Positions 55,727 to 63,989 of a stretch of 64,000 bases of DNA are shown here, piece after piece. The translations under genes were made by a program, and so were the position numbers. The number at the start of each line of letters is the position of its first letter. Position 1 is the first letter of the stretch. The notes below the pieces were generated by a model. The model did not search any database and had not been told where the DNA came from. It worked only from the letters and a program-made list of their open reading frames with translations. The DNA is from Dechloromonas sp. CZR5 (lineage in GTDB: Bacteria; Pseudomonadota; Gammaproteobacteria; Burkholderiales; Rhodocyclaceae): contig NZ_VUYQ01000004.1 of assembly GCF_008711155.1 (NCBI RefSeq), forward strand, positions 266,459-330,458, read 5' to 3'.

Positions 55727-56413
55727 ATGAATATCACTATCGGAAACGAATACCAGGCAGACCCTCATGCTGGGGAAATAAAAATCAGGCTTGAAAACGA
55801 AGACGACCGCTACCCGGTTGAGGTGCTGACCCGCGAAGCCTTCTGGAATCTGTACAGGCCGGGTTGCGATGAGCATTACACCGCGCACGTGATCCGCAGT
55901 CACGAGGACTTTCTGCCAGACCTGACTTTTGTCGCAGAGGTGGATATGCAGATCGTTGGCAGCATCATGTTCACCCGCTCATGGGTGATCGACGAACTGG
56001 GCAAGAAAGTCGAGACGGCTACCTTCGGGCCATTGTGCGTGCATCCGGCATGGCAGCGGCGGGGCGTGGGTTCGGCGCTGATCGAACACGCCCGGAAACT
56101 GGCGGCGCAGAAAGGGTATCCGGCTATCCTTATCCTGGGCGACCCCCACAATTACTGTAGGCATGGCTTCAGGACGGGAAAGGATATGGGGGTCAGCATG
56201 CTTGACGGGAGGTATCCCCTCGGGTTGCTGGTACTCGAACTGCGCCCTGGATTTTTTGCCTCCGGCCAACCGTGGAAACTCCAGACCAGTGCGGCGTATG
56301 AGTTTGAAACCGCTCAGGTGGAAGCGTATGACGCACGCTTCCCGCCCAAGGAGAAGAAGTTCCAGTATTCGCAGGAACTGTTTTCCATGCTGGTGCGAGC
56401 GGTGGTGGAGTGA
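55727..56413 (+). CDS. yjhQ: YjhQ-like GNAT acetyltransferase, probable antitoxin of TopAI
   Basis: 228 residues. The GNAT fold is visible with VHPAWQRRGVGSALIEHARKLAAQKGYPAIL as the acetyl-CoA loop. Early residues IRLENEDDRYPVEVLTREAFWNLYRPGC resemble YjhQ. It is somewhat longer than the E. coli protein (about 180 residues). The ATG at 55727 is preferred over an in-frame TTG four codons earlier. It stands 55 bases after topAI on the same strand and would counter its toxicity. Whether the acetyltransferase activity is needed is unknown. Confidence 0.82.
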   Translation: MNITIGNEYQADPHAGEIKIRLENEDDRYPVEVLTREAFWNLYRPGCDEHYTAHVIRSHEDFLPDLTFVAEVDMQIVGSIMFTRSWVIDELGKKVETATFGPLCVHPAWQRRGVGSALIEHARKLAAQKGYPAILILGDPHNYCRHGFRTGKDMGVSMLDGRYPLGLLVLELRPGFFASGQPWKLQTSAAYEFETAQVEAYDARFPPKEKKFQYSQELFSMLVRAVVE

Positions 56414-56490
56414 CGGGGGGCAGGGGTGAGAAATCACGTGTCCGCCACGGTTCTTCGTAGCGCTTGGATCGTTCGCAGCGGAAAAGAAAA

Positions 56491-56510
56491 AGCCACGGCG
56501 TACCGTGGCT
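56491..56510 (-). terminator. Terminator of the RNA helicase gene (minus strand)
   Basis: AGCCACGG-CGTA-CCGTGGCT, preceded on the plus strand by AAAAGAAAAA (a U-rich tract on the minus transcript), 24 bases past the helicase stop. Confidence 0.85.
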
Positions 56511-56533
56511 TTCGATGACTTTGAGCCGGGCGC

Positions 56534-58354
56534 TCAGCGGTCGAAGTTCTTTTTCTTGAAACTGCGTTCGCCGTCAAATTTCCGCTCGCCGCCGCCAAAC
56601 TTGCGTTCTCCGCCGAAACTGCCCCCCGGGCGGCCTTCGTCGATGCGCAGGTTGATCGGCACGCCACGGATGCGGGTGCGCTTCAGGGCGTTGGCCGCTT
56701 CGGCGGGCATGCCGCCCGGCAGTTCGACCGTGCTTGATTCCTCGTACAGCCCGATGCGGCCGATGAAGCGGCTCTCGATGCCGGCTTCGTTGGCGATGGC
56801 GCCGACGATGTCGCGCACTTCGACGCCATGCTCACGACCCACGTCTATGCGGTAACGCACCATGTCGCCAGCCGGCGCCGGACGCGGCGGGCGCTCGCTG
56901 CGCGGCGGGCGGTCTTCGAAACGGGGACGCTCGCTGCGTTCGCCACGATCTTCAAAGCGCGGCTTGCGCTGTTCGCGCTCGCCGAACACGCCCGGACGGC
57001 TGTCCCGCGGTGCCGGTGCGGGGCGCGGGTCTTCGCCGGCGATCTGCAGCGGCTTGCCTTCCTGGGCCATCATGGCCAGGGCCGCAGCGACTTCCTCGGC
57101 GCCGACGTTCTGCTCCTCGGCAATCTGCGAGACGATGTTGGCGAAGAATTCGAGCCCTTCAGCATTGAGGACTTCGGCAACCTTGGCCTTGAAGTCGGCA
57201 ACGCGCTTGTTGGTCACGTCGGCGCGGCTTGGCAGGGTCAGCGGCGCGATCGGCTGGCGGGTGGCGCGCTCGATGGTGCGCAGCATGCGGATTTCGCGCG
57301 GCGCGACGAACAGGATGGCATTGCCGTTGCGGCCGGCGCGGCCGGTGCGGCCGATACGGTGCACATAGGCTTCGGTATCGTACGGAATGTCGTAGTTGAC
57401 CACGTGGCTGACGCGCGGCACGTCAATGCCGCGGGCGGCAACGTCGGTGGCTATGACGATGTCCAGGGCGCCGGACTTCAATTGCTCGATGACGCGTTCG
57501 CGCATCTGCTGGTTGAGGTCGCCGTTCAGAGCGGCGGCGGCGTAGCCGCGGGCGTTCAGCTTGTCGGCCAGTTCGACGGTGGCCGTCTTGGTGCGCACGA
57601 AGATGATGGCGGCGTCGAAATCGTCCTCGACTTCGAGGATGCGGGTCAGCGCATCCAGCTTGTGCATGCCGCTGACCTGCCAGTAAACCTGACGGATGGC
57701 GGCGACGGTGGCGGTGGCCGACTTGATCTTGATTTCGCGCGGCTCGACCAGGTATTTCTGGGCGACGCGGCGAATCTGTTCCGGCATGGTGGCCGAGAAC
57801 AGGGCGGTCTGGTGCTGTTCCGGGGTCCGCTCGAGAATCCACTCGACATCGTCGATGAAGCCCATGCGCAGCATTTCGTCGGCTTCGTCGAGCACCATGG
57901 TGCGCAGGTTGTCGAGGTTGAGCGTCTTGCGCTCCAAGTGGTCCATGACGCGACCCGGCGTACCGACGATGACGTGAGCGCCACGGGCCAGCTGCTTGAG
58001 CTGGATGGTGTAGCTCTGGCCGCCGTAGATCGGCAGCACATGGAAGCCGGGCAGATTCTTGGCATAGCTTTGCAGCGCCTCGGCAACCTGGATGGCCAGT
58101 TCGCGCGTCGGCGTCAGGATCAGGGCCTGCGGCTTGGCGACCTTGATGTCGATCTGTTCCATCAACGGCAGTGCGAAGGCGGCGGTCTTGCCGGTGCCGG
58201 TCTGCGCCATGCCCAGGATGTCATGGCCATCGAGCAGGATGGGGATGCACTGTGCCTGGATGGGGGAGGGGGTTTCGTAACCGATTTCGCTGAGCGTCTT
58301 GAGGAGCGACTCGCTCAAGCCGAGATCGGCAAAGCTTTCGACGGAAGTCGACAT
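56534..58354 (-). CDS. deaD: DEAD-box RNA helicase (DeaD/CsdA type)
   Basis: 606 residues. Conserved motifs are AQTGTGKT, PTRELAIQV, the DEAD box in VLDEADEML, SAT, and HRIGRTGRAGR. A DbpA-like RNA-binding domain (VRYRIDVGREHGVEVRDIVGAIANEAGIESRFIG) follows, then an Arg/Gly-rich tail. Size and order match DeaD/CsdA, which remodel RNA in the cold and in ribosome assembly. AAGGAA lies 7 bases before the ATG. The 199-base leader before the next gene is long, as in cold-shock helicase genes, but no cold box was identified. Confidence 0.92.
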   Translation of the reverse strand: MSTSVESFADLGLSESLLKTLSEIGYETPSPIQAQCIPILLDGHDILGMAQTGTGKTAAFALPLMEQIDIKVAKPQALILTPTRELAIQVAEALQSYAKNLPGFHVLPIYGGQSYTIQLKQLARGAHVIVGTPGRVMDHLERKTLNLDNLRTMVLDEADEMLRMGFIDDVEWILERTPEQHQTALFSATMPEQIRRVAQKYLVEPREIKIKSATATVAAIRQVYWQVSGMHKLDALTRILEVEDDFDAAIIFVRTKTATVELADKLNARGYAAAALNGDLNQQMRERVIEQLKSGALDIVIATDVAARGIDVPRVSHVVNYDIPYDTEAYVHRIGRTGRAGRNGNAILFVAPREIRMLRTIERATRQPIAPLTLPSRADVTNKRVADFKAKVAEVLNAEGLEFFANIVSQIAEEQNVGAEEVAAALAMMAQEGKPLQIAGEDPRPAPAPRDSRPGVFGEREQRKPRFEDRGERSERPRFEDRPPRSERPPRPAPAGDMVRYRIDVGREHGVEVRDIVGAIANEAGIESRFIGRIGLYEESSTVELPGGMPAEAANALKRTRIRGVPINLRIDEGRPGGSFGGERKFGGGERKFDGERSFKKKNFDR

Positions 58355-58553
58355 ATGCTGTTTCCTTTCATCGTCGCCCTGGAAGTTGTTCTGGGTGGCG
58401 ACGGATTGGCCCGATGGTCGGGCGGCCTGGGTGACCCCGACGCAGCCATGCCGGGGAATGAATCAATGGGGTGAATCCTGCACAAGAACCTACAAAACCG
58501 GGGGCTGCTCGGAATGACTGCGGGCGAAACATCAACGCATTGAACTGATTATT

Positions 58554-59345
58554 CTACACTTTTTCCGCGAGAGCCGCCAGTTCGGCGGCGCTGAAGCCAG
58601 CTTGCAGGCGCGCTGATTCGTTCATTGGCAGGATGGGGCGGGGGGCTTTGAAGGTGCTCAGCAGTTCGCGATAGGTGCTTTCCGGCTCGATACCCCGGTC
58701 GGCACACAGGCGGCGGAACCAGCGGTCGCCGAGGCCGACGTGGCCGATTTCATCGCGCAGGATGATGTCGAGCACACGGGCGCTGGCGTCGTCGCCAGCC
58801 TGTTCGAGGCGGCGCTGGATGGGCGGTGTCGCATCCAGTCCCCGCGCTTCGAGCAGCCGGGGCACCAGGGCCATCCGGGCCAACGGGTCGTCGCTTGTTT
58901 TCATGGCCATTTCCCACAGGCCGGCATGCGCCGGAAAGTCGCCGTAGTCGTAACCCAAACTGTTCAGGCGTTCGCGCAGGATGGTGAAATGGTAGGCCTC
59001 CTCGGCGGCAACGCCGATCCAGTCGGCGTAGTATTCCTCAGGCAGGCCACGGAAGCGTGCGGCGTGATCGAGAGCCAGGTTGATGGCCGAAAACTCGATA
59101 TGCACGATGGCGTGCAGCAGCCGGGCGCGGCCTTCCTGCGTCTGCGGGCTGCGCTGCGGAACCAGCTTGGGCGGGACGAGCTCCGGCTTCTCCGGAATGC
59201 CGCAGCGCAGTTCGACCCTGTCGGCATCCCGCCAGTCCAGGCGAGCATTGGACCAGTCGTCAGCCAGCGCGGCGGTGAGCGCGAGTTTTTGGTCGATGTC
59301 GGCGGTGGCCAGCGCTTCGGCCAGCCGCAGGAACAGTGATTCCAT
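58554..59345 (-). CDS. DUF455 ferritin-like protein
   Basis: 263 residues of the ferritin-like type. Metal-binding pairs are visible as HAIVHIEFSAINLALDHA, VAAEEAYHF and LRDEIGHVGLGD. A diiron-carboxylate centre is expected. Function is unproven. It overlaps the aldo/keto reductase stop by one base (TGATG). Confidence 0.85.
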   Translation of the reverse strand: MESLFLRLAEALATADIDQKLALTAALADDWSNARLDWRDADRVELRCGIPEKPELVPPKLVPQRSPQTQEGRARLLHAIVHIEFSAINLALDHAARFRGLPEEYYADWIGVAAEEAYHFTILRERLNSLGYDYGDFPAHAGLWEMAMKTSDDPLARMALVPRLLEARGLDATPPIQRRLEQAGDDASARVLDIILRDEIGHVGLGDRWFRRLCADRGIEPESTYRELLSTFKAPRPILPMNESARLQAGFSAAELAALAEKV

Positions 59346-60391
59346 CAGGGGGCGGGGTTGGTGTATTGCAGATGGATGGCGTCAATGGCCGTCAGGATCT
59401 CGTCGGAGAGCGGCGTCAGCGTGGCCGGCAGGGTTTCCTGCAGCTGGGCCAGTGACGAGGCACCAATGATGGTACTGGCGACGAACCAGCGGGAGCGCAC
59501 GAAGCCGAGTGCCAATTGCGTGGGTGTCAGGTTGTGCTGGCGGGCCAATGCGACGTAGGCGGCCACGGCGGAGGCGACGTTCGGCTTGGCGTAGCGCTGG
59601 CCGAAGAAGGGCCACTGTGTCAGGCGCCCGGGGGCGGCCGGGTCGGCCAGGTATTTTCCGGTCAGGTGGCCGAAGGCAAGTGGTGAGTACGCGAGCAGGC
59701 TGATCTGCTCGCGATGGGATATCTCGGTCAGGCCGCTTTCGAACGTTCGGTTGAGCAAGTGGTATGCATTCTGCGTCGACACGATGCGCGGCAAGCCCAG
59801 CTCATCGGCAAGGCGCACGAACTGCATGAGGCCCCAGGCGTGTTCGTTCGAGACGCCGACGTAGCGCACTTTGCCTTCGCGTACCAGCTCCCCCAGCGCT
59901 TCAAGTTGTTCGCGGATGGGCGTGCCGCCGCGCTCGGCTTGCGGGTCGAACTGCCATTGCCCGAACATCGGCTGGTTGCGTTCCGGCCAGTGGAGTTGGT
60001 AGAGGTCGATGTAATCCGTTTGCAGGCGGCGCAGCGAGCCTTCGATGGCGGCGCGGATGTTGGCCCGGTCCATGGCTTGCGGGCCATTGCGGATCCAGGT
60101 CAGGCTGCGCGCCGGACCGGCAACCTTGGTGGCCAGGATGATCTTGTCGCGCGTCTGGTGCTTGAGCCAGTTGCCGACGATGGTTTCGGTCGCCCCGTAG
60201 GTTTCGGCGCGCGACGGCACCGCATACATCTCGGCCGTGTCGATGAAATTGACCCCCTGTGCCAGGGCAAGGTCGAGTTGGGCATGGGCATCAACCTCGG
60301 TCGTTTGCTCGCCGAAGGTCATCGTGCCAAGGCAGATTTCCGGAACGATCAGGTCGGATCCGCCAAGGGGGCGGTGCTGAAGCGCAGTCAT
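59345..60391 (-). CDS. Aldo/keto reductase (Tas type)
   Basis: 348 residues with the TIM-barrel catalytic tetrad: D and Y in FIDTAEMYAVP, K in LATKVAG and H in LYQLHWPER. It is close in layout to E. coli Tas and the NADP(H)-dependent oxidoreductases. It reduces an aldehyde or ketone that is not known. GGAGA precedes the ATG at 60391. The operon reads hypothetical gene, aldo/keto reductase, DUF455. Confidence 0.92.
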   Translation of the reverse strand: MTALQHRPLGGSDLIVPEICLGTMTFGEQTTEVDAHAQLDLALAQGVNFIDTAEMYAVPSRAETYGATETIVGNWLKHQTRDKIILATKVAGPARSLTWIRNGPQAMDRANIRAAIEGSLRRLQTDYIDLYQLHWPERNQPMFGQWQFDPQAERGGTPIREQLEALGELVREGKVRYVGVSNEHAWGLMQFVRLADELGLPRIVSTQNAYHLLNRTFESGLTEISHREQISLLAYSPLAFGHLTGKYLADPAAPGRLTQWPFFGQRYAKPNVASAVAAYVALARQHNLTPTQLALGFVRSRWFVASTIIGASSLAQLQETLPATLTPLSDEILTAIDAIHLQYTNPAP

Positions 60392-60406
60392 GAGTGTCTC
60401 CAATAA

Positions 60407-60739
60407 TCAGGGGTGGCCGCAGAGGACGCCGTAGATCAGAATGGGGCGTTCGAAAACCGGATCGTAGCCTGCCGGGACAATGGCCAGCCGGTGTTCGGCC
60501 GGGTTGTCGCAGTGTTGGAGCACCCATTGGGCGGCTTCTGCAAAGGCGTCGTCGAAGCTGGCGAACAGCGCATCGAGCCCCTTTGTCCGAATGGGAAGCA
60601 GTCTGCCCGAGCGGCGATCGAGCAGCAGGTCCGAATCAAGCTGCTGGACCGCATAGCCGGCCGGATGGCGGGGCAGGGGCAGGGCCGACAGTTCGAAGCG
60701 GTCGCCAAATGTGTCGGCAGATAGGTGGTTTCCGGGCAT
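60407..60739 (-). CDS. Hypothetical protein at head of the aldo/keto reductase operon
   Basis: 110 residues from the ATG at 60739 (MPGNHLSADTFGDRF). A GTG seven codons further up (60760) is possible, and neither start has a good ribosome binding site. The sequence is beta-rich with one cysteine near residue 77 and another in the last five. No family is recognised. It ends 15 bases before the aldo/keto reductase start on the same strand. Confidence 0.65.
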   Translation of the reverse strand: MPGNHLSADTFGDRFELSALPLPRHPAGYAVQQLDSDLLLDRRSGRLLPIRTKGLDALFASFDDAFAEAAQWVLQHCDNPAEHRLAIVPAGYDPVFERPILIYGVLCGHP

Positions 60740-60817
60740 GCTCCATTTTATATCCACCAATTGGTCTTAGTCAGCGTTCGTCAAGGAAGGTTCAGGTCGG
60801 CATGCTAGAATGACGGA

Positions 60818-60846
60818 CTGTAACAATCACTTAACGGAACTGTCAT
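60818..60846 (+). promoter_or_regulatory. Pho-box-like element overlapping the DUF47-pit start
   Basis: CTGTAAC-AATC-ACTTAAC-GGAA-CTGTCAT: three seven-base repeats at 11-base spacing, as in PhoB binding sites. The third is a perfect CTGTCAT and overlaps the ATG. A TAGAAT -10 box lies just upstream (60806-60811), so bound PhoB would sit over the start of the transcript and repress it. Confidence 0.45.
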
Positions 60847-61483
60847 GTTCGGTCGCTTGATGCCCAAGGAGGGCAAGTATTTCGATCTTTTCAACGCTCA
60901 TGCCGAGCTGATCACGCAAGGAGGCAAAGCCTTGTCGAATTTGATCGGTGCGCTGGTCGACCAGCCTGATCAGGCTGGTCGTTTTGCCGAGGAGATCGAT
61001 AATCTGGAGCGCAAGGCCGACGACATCACCCACGACACCCTGTCGCAATTGCATACCTCATTCATCACGCCGTTCGATCGCGACGAAATCCATCAATTGA
61101 TCAGCGGCATGGACGATATCCTGGACATCATTCAGGATGTGGCGGAATCGATGTCCTTGTACGATATCCGCAGGGTGCCGCCGGAGGCCAAGGAAATGGC
61201 TGAAGTGACCGAAAAGTGCTGCCGTGCGGTCGAGTCGGTCGTCAAGTTGTTGCACAGCATGGATAACGCACCGGCAATCCTCAAGTTCTGCCACGAAATC
61301 GACGAGCTCGAATCGGAGGCCGACCGTGGTCTGCGCAGTCTCATGTCCAAGCTTTTCCGCGAGGAGCCCGATGTCCGTGAGGTCATCAAGCTCAAGCAGA
61401 TTTACGAGATTCTCGAATCGGTTACCGATCGCTGCAAGGACGTGGCCGGCACCGTCGAAGCCATCGTTCTCGAAAACTCCTGA
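60845..61483 (+). CDS. PhoU-like DUF47 protein, phosphate transport accessory
   Basis: 212 residues, all helical, of the DUF47/PhoU-like family, with FAEEIDNLERKADDITHD and FITPFDRDEIHQLISGMDDILD. It almost always precedes a PiT transporter gene, as it does here, and probably controls it. It starts at the ATG inside the pho-box-like element. Confidence 0.92.
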   Translation: MFGRLMPKEGKYFDLFNAHAELITQGGKALSNLIGALVDQPDQAGRFAEEIDNLERKADDITHDTLSQLHTSFITPFDRDEIHQLISGMDDILDIIQDVAESMSLYDIRRVPPEAKEMAEVTEKCCRAVESVVKLLHSMDNAPAILKFCHEIDELESEADRGLRSLMSKLFREEPDVREVIKLKQIYEILESVTDRCKDVAGTVEAIVLENS

Positions 61484-61497
61484 TCGGGTAGCGCGGC

Positions 61498-62505
61498 ATG
61501 GATACCGTGCAAGTCAGTATCTGGGTTGTCGGAACCCTGGTGTTTGTAGCCTTGCTGTTCGATTTCATGAACGGCTTTCACGATGCAGCCAATTCGATTG
61601 CGACCATCGTCTCGACCCGGGTTCTCAAGCCGCATCATGCAGTCATTTGGGCTGCGGCATTCAACTTCCTTGCGTATTTCCTGTTCCAGCTGAAGGTCGC
61701 CTCGACCATTGGCAAGGGGACCATCGATCCGGCGATCGTCGACTACTACGTCGTCTTTGGCGCTCTGGTCGGGGCCATTGTTTGGAACATCATCACCTGG
61801 TACTACGGCATCCCTTCTTCCTCGTCGCATGCGCTGGTCGGCGGTCTGGTCGGTGCCGCGGTTTCAAAAGCCGGTTTTGATGGTCTGATTACGGCCGGCG
61901 TGCTCAAAATCGTGGCCTTCATCTTCGTCGCGCCTTTCCTCGGTTTCGTCATGGGCGGTCTGTTGATGGTCATTGTTTCGTGGATATGCCGGAAAATGGC
62001 GCCGCGCAAGGTGGATAAGCATTTCCGCCGGTTCCAGCTGATCTCGGCGGCCGCTTACAGCTTGGGCCATGGCGGCAACGATGCGCAGAAAACCATCGGC
62101 ATCATCTGGATGCTGCTGATTGCGACCGGCTACTCCCATACGTCCGATCACATTCCCGGCTGGATCGTTTTGGCCTGTTATTCGGCCATGGGTCTGGGTA
62201 CGATGTTTGGTGGGTGGCGTATCGTCAAGACCATGGGCAACCGTATCACCAAGCTCAATCAGGCGCGCGGCTTTTGTGCCAATAGCGGTGGTGCGATTAC
62301 CCTGTTCCTGGCAACGGCTTTTGGTATTCCGGTTTCCACAACGCACACCATTACCGGTGCCATTGCTGGCGTAGGCTCGACGCGCGGTGCCCGTCGTGTA
62401 CGCTGGGGGGTTGCCGGCGGCATCGTCTGGGCATGGATTCTGACCATCCCGTGCAGCGCTGCCATGGCGGCAATCGCCTGGTATCTCGGCACCCTGGTGC
62501 TTTGA
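61498..62505 (+). CDS. pit: Inorganic phosphate transporter, PiT family
   Basis: 335 residues with about ten membrane segments. The family repeats GFHDAANSIATIVSTR (first half) and GGNDAQKTIGII (second half) are present. It takes up metal-phosphate complexes with protons at low affinity. It follows DUF47 by 14 bases. Confidence 0.95.
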   Translation: MDTVQVSIWVVGTLVFVALLFDFMNGFHDAANSIATIVSTRVLKPHHAVIWAAAFNFLAYFLFQLKVASTIGKGTIDPAIVDYYVVFGALVGAIVWNIITWYYGIPSSSSHALVGGLVGAAVSKAGFDGLITAGVLKIVAFIFVAPFLGFVMGGLLMVIVSWICRKMAPRKVDKHFRRFQLISAAAYSLGHGGNDAQKTIGIIWMLLIATGYSHTSDHIPGWIVLACYSAMGLGTMFGGWRIVKTMGNRITKLNQARGFCANSGGAITLFLATAFGIPVSTTHTITGAIAGVGSTRGARRVRWGVAGGIVWAWILTIPCSAAMAAIAWYLGTLVL

Positions 62506-62654
62506 TTCTTCGTTGGGCTCTGTTTTTGGCCCTGCTCGCGTCGCTGGCAGGGTTGATCTGGCGGTTCCCCGTGCTTTGGGAGCTTGCCCTGGCGGGGCTG
62601 ATCGGTGGTATCTACTGGATTTTTTTCCGCATCCCGCCGCGCAACGGCGATTAG
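62502..62654 (+). CDS. Small membrane protein, hypothetical
   Basis: 50 residues from a TTG that overlaps the pit stop (TTGA). It would have two hydrophobic segments (about 5-18 and 28-43) and a short basic end PPRNGD. Start codon and overlap suggest coupling to pit. It could be an unrecognised pit accessory peptide, or chance. Confidence 0.45.
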   Translation: MILRWALFLALLASLAGLIWRFPVLWELALAGLIGGIYWIFFRIPPRNGD

Positions 62655-62872
62655 GCCGGGATGTCCGGAACCAGCATCTGCTCCAGCTGCAGGATGCGGT
62701 CTTTCAGCAGTAGTTTTCTTTTCTTCAGGCGCCGGACAAGCAAGTCGTCCGGGGGCGGGCTCTCGATCAGGTGGGAAATCACCAAGTCGAGGTCGCGATG
62801 CTCGACTTGTAGCTCATGCAGTTGGTTTCGAAGCTCGTTGATTTCGGTTTCGTTCAGCGGATGAAGTGACAT
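62651..62872 (-). CDS. DUF465 (YdcH-like) protein
   Basis: 73 residues, helical coiled coil, with the family pattern HRDLDLVISHLIE and LKKRKLLLKDRILQLEQML. Function unknown. Convergent overlap of 4 bases with the small ORF on the other strand. Confidence 0.88.
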   Translation of the reverse strand: MSLHPLNETEINELRNQLHELQVEHRDLDLVISHLIESPPPDDLLVRRLKKRKLLLKDRILQLEQMLVPDIPA

Positions 62873-62939
62873 ATTCGGCTCCTGACGGCTTCCTTTGTTT
62901 TGCTAGAATACCTCGAACAAATCAACGGAGGAGAGAGAG

Positions 62940-63248
62940 ATGCAGCACCATGTAATTGTGTCATTCGGAAGAGACAGAGAGTTCGAATTCAAATTTTCCG
63001 GTGGCGCGGCGCCCGATGAGGCGCGGAAGTGGTTCGATCATGAGTTTCGTGTTCTGGAATGCGATGTTGCAACGCCGACGGGGAAAATTCTTGCGGTCGA
63101 TCGCATTCTTAGCGTCGCCAAGTATGCGGGTGAAAGCCGTTTTCAGCAGCAAAGCGCCTGGGCGGATCAATTTGCCAAATTCACCGCTGCCTTGCTGGGG
63201 CGCGATCTGATCCGCGTTGATGTCGAGCACTACAGCATCGGGTACTGA
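62940..63248 (+). CDS. Hypothetical protein upstream of greB
   Basis: 102 residues. It is a mixed alpha/beta protein with no cysteine besides one in LECDVATP. GGAGGAGAG lies 5 bases before the ATG. Its stop overlaps the greB start (TGATG). I do not recognise the family; co-translation with greB suggests a link to transcription or stress. Confidence 0.75.
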   Translation: MQHHVIVSFGRDREFEFKFSGGAAPDEARKWFDHEFRVLECDVATPTGKILAVDRILSVAKYAGESRFQQQSAWADQFAKFTAALLGRDLIRVDVEHYSIGY

Positions 63249-63805
63249 TGAACAAGGCGTTTGTGCGTGAAAGCGAAGGCGATGATGAAGATCTGCTCGA
63301 ACCATCGCTGAAGCTCCCTCCTGGTACACGCAACTACATTACCCCGGCCGGGCACGCCCGGCTTAGGGATGAGTTGGAAAGCCTCGTTAAGCGTGAGCGT
63401 CCTCACGTTGTCGAAATTGTGGCTTGGGCTGCATCCAATGGCGACCGCTCGGAAAATGGCGACTATATATATGGCAAACGTCGCCTCAGGGAAATTGATC
63501 GACGCATTCGTTTCCTGAGCAAGCGCCTCGATATTGCCGAAATCGTCGATCCTCTCCGGCAAGGGGACAATGATCAGATTTTTTTTGGTGCTCGCGTCAC
63601 CATTGTCGATCAGGACGCTCAGGAAAATACGTACACCATCGTCGGTGTCGACGAAGCCGAAGTATCGCGCGGGCGTATCAGCTGGATATCTCCCTTGGCG
63701 CGTGCCTTGCTGAAGGCAAGGGAAGGAGATTCGATCCGCTTCCAGAGTCCAGTCGGCATACGCGAACTGGAGATTCTTGAAGTGATGTATCTGTCCATTG
63801 ATTAG
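63248..63805 (+). CDS. greB: Transcription elongation factor GreB
   Basis: 185 residues. The N-terminal coiled coil has RDELESLVKRERPHVVEIV and SNGDRSENGDYIYGKRRLREID, including the acidic tip (GDRSENGDY). The C-terminal FKBP-like domain ends IRELEILEVMYL. GreB restarts backtracked RNA polymerase. The YGKRRLREIDRRI pattern favours GreB over GreA. Confidence 0.95.
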   Translation: MNKAFVRESEGDDEDLLEPSLKLPPGTRNYITPAGHARLRDELESLVKRERPHVVEIVAWAASNGDRSENGDYIYGKRRLREIDRRIRFLSKRLDIAEIVDPLRQGDNDQIFFGARVTIVDQDAQENTYTIVGVDEAEVSRGRISWISPLARALLKAREGDSIRFQSPVGIRELEILEVMYLSID

Positions 63806-63843
63806 ATATATAGGTGGTAGGTTTAAAAATTTGGTGCAGGGTA

Positions 63844-63871
63844 TTGACGGTGGTTTTTGAATCTATATAAT
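63844..63871 (+). promoter_or_regulatory. Strong promoter P1 at the window end
   Basis: TTGACG (63844-63849), 16-base spacer, TATAAT (63866-63871), followed by a GC-rich GCGCACC discriminator. It lies after greB with no gene following before the window end. Confidence 0.7.
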
Positions 63872-63960
63872 GCGCACCTCTTCTGCAGCGGCGGGTGTTT
63901 TCGGCGGTGCGGGAGGTCAGGCAGAAAGTGAGTTGATTGAAAAATAAATTCACGAAGAGC

Positions 63961-63989
63961 TTGACGGGAGTTGGGAAGTGCTTCATAAT
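63961..63989 (+). promoter_or_regulatory. Strong promoter P2 with AT-rich upstream element
   Basis: TTGACG (63961-63966), 17-base spacer, CATAAT (63984-63989), preceded by an AT-rich tract (ATTGAAAAATAAATTCACG) like a UP element. It points off the window end, and with P1 it resembles a ribosomal RNA operon leader. Confidence 0.65.
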
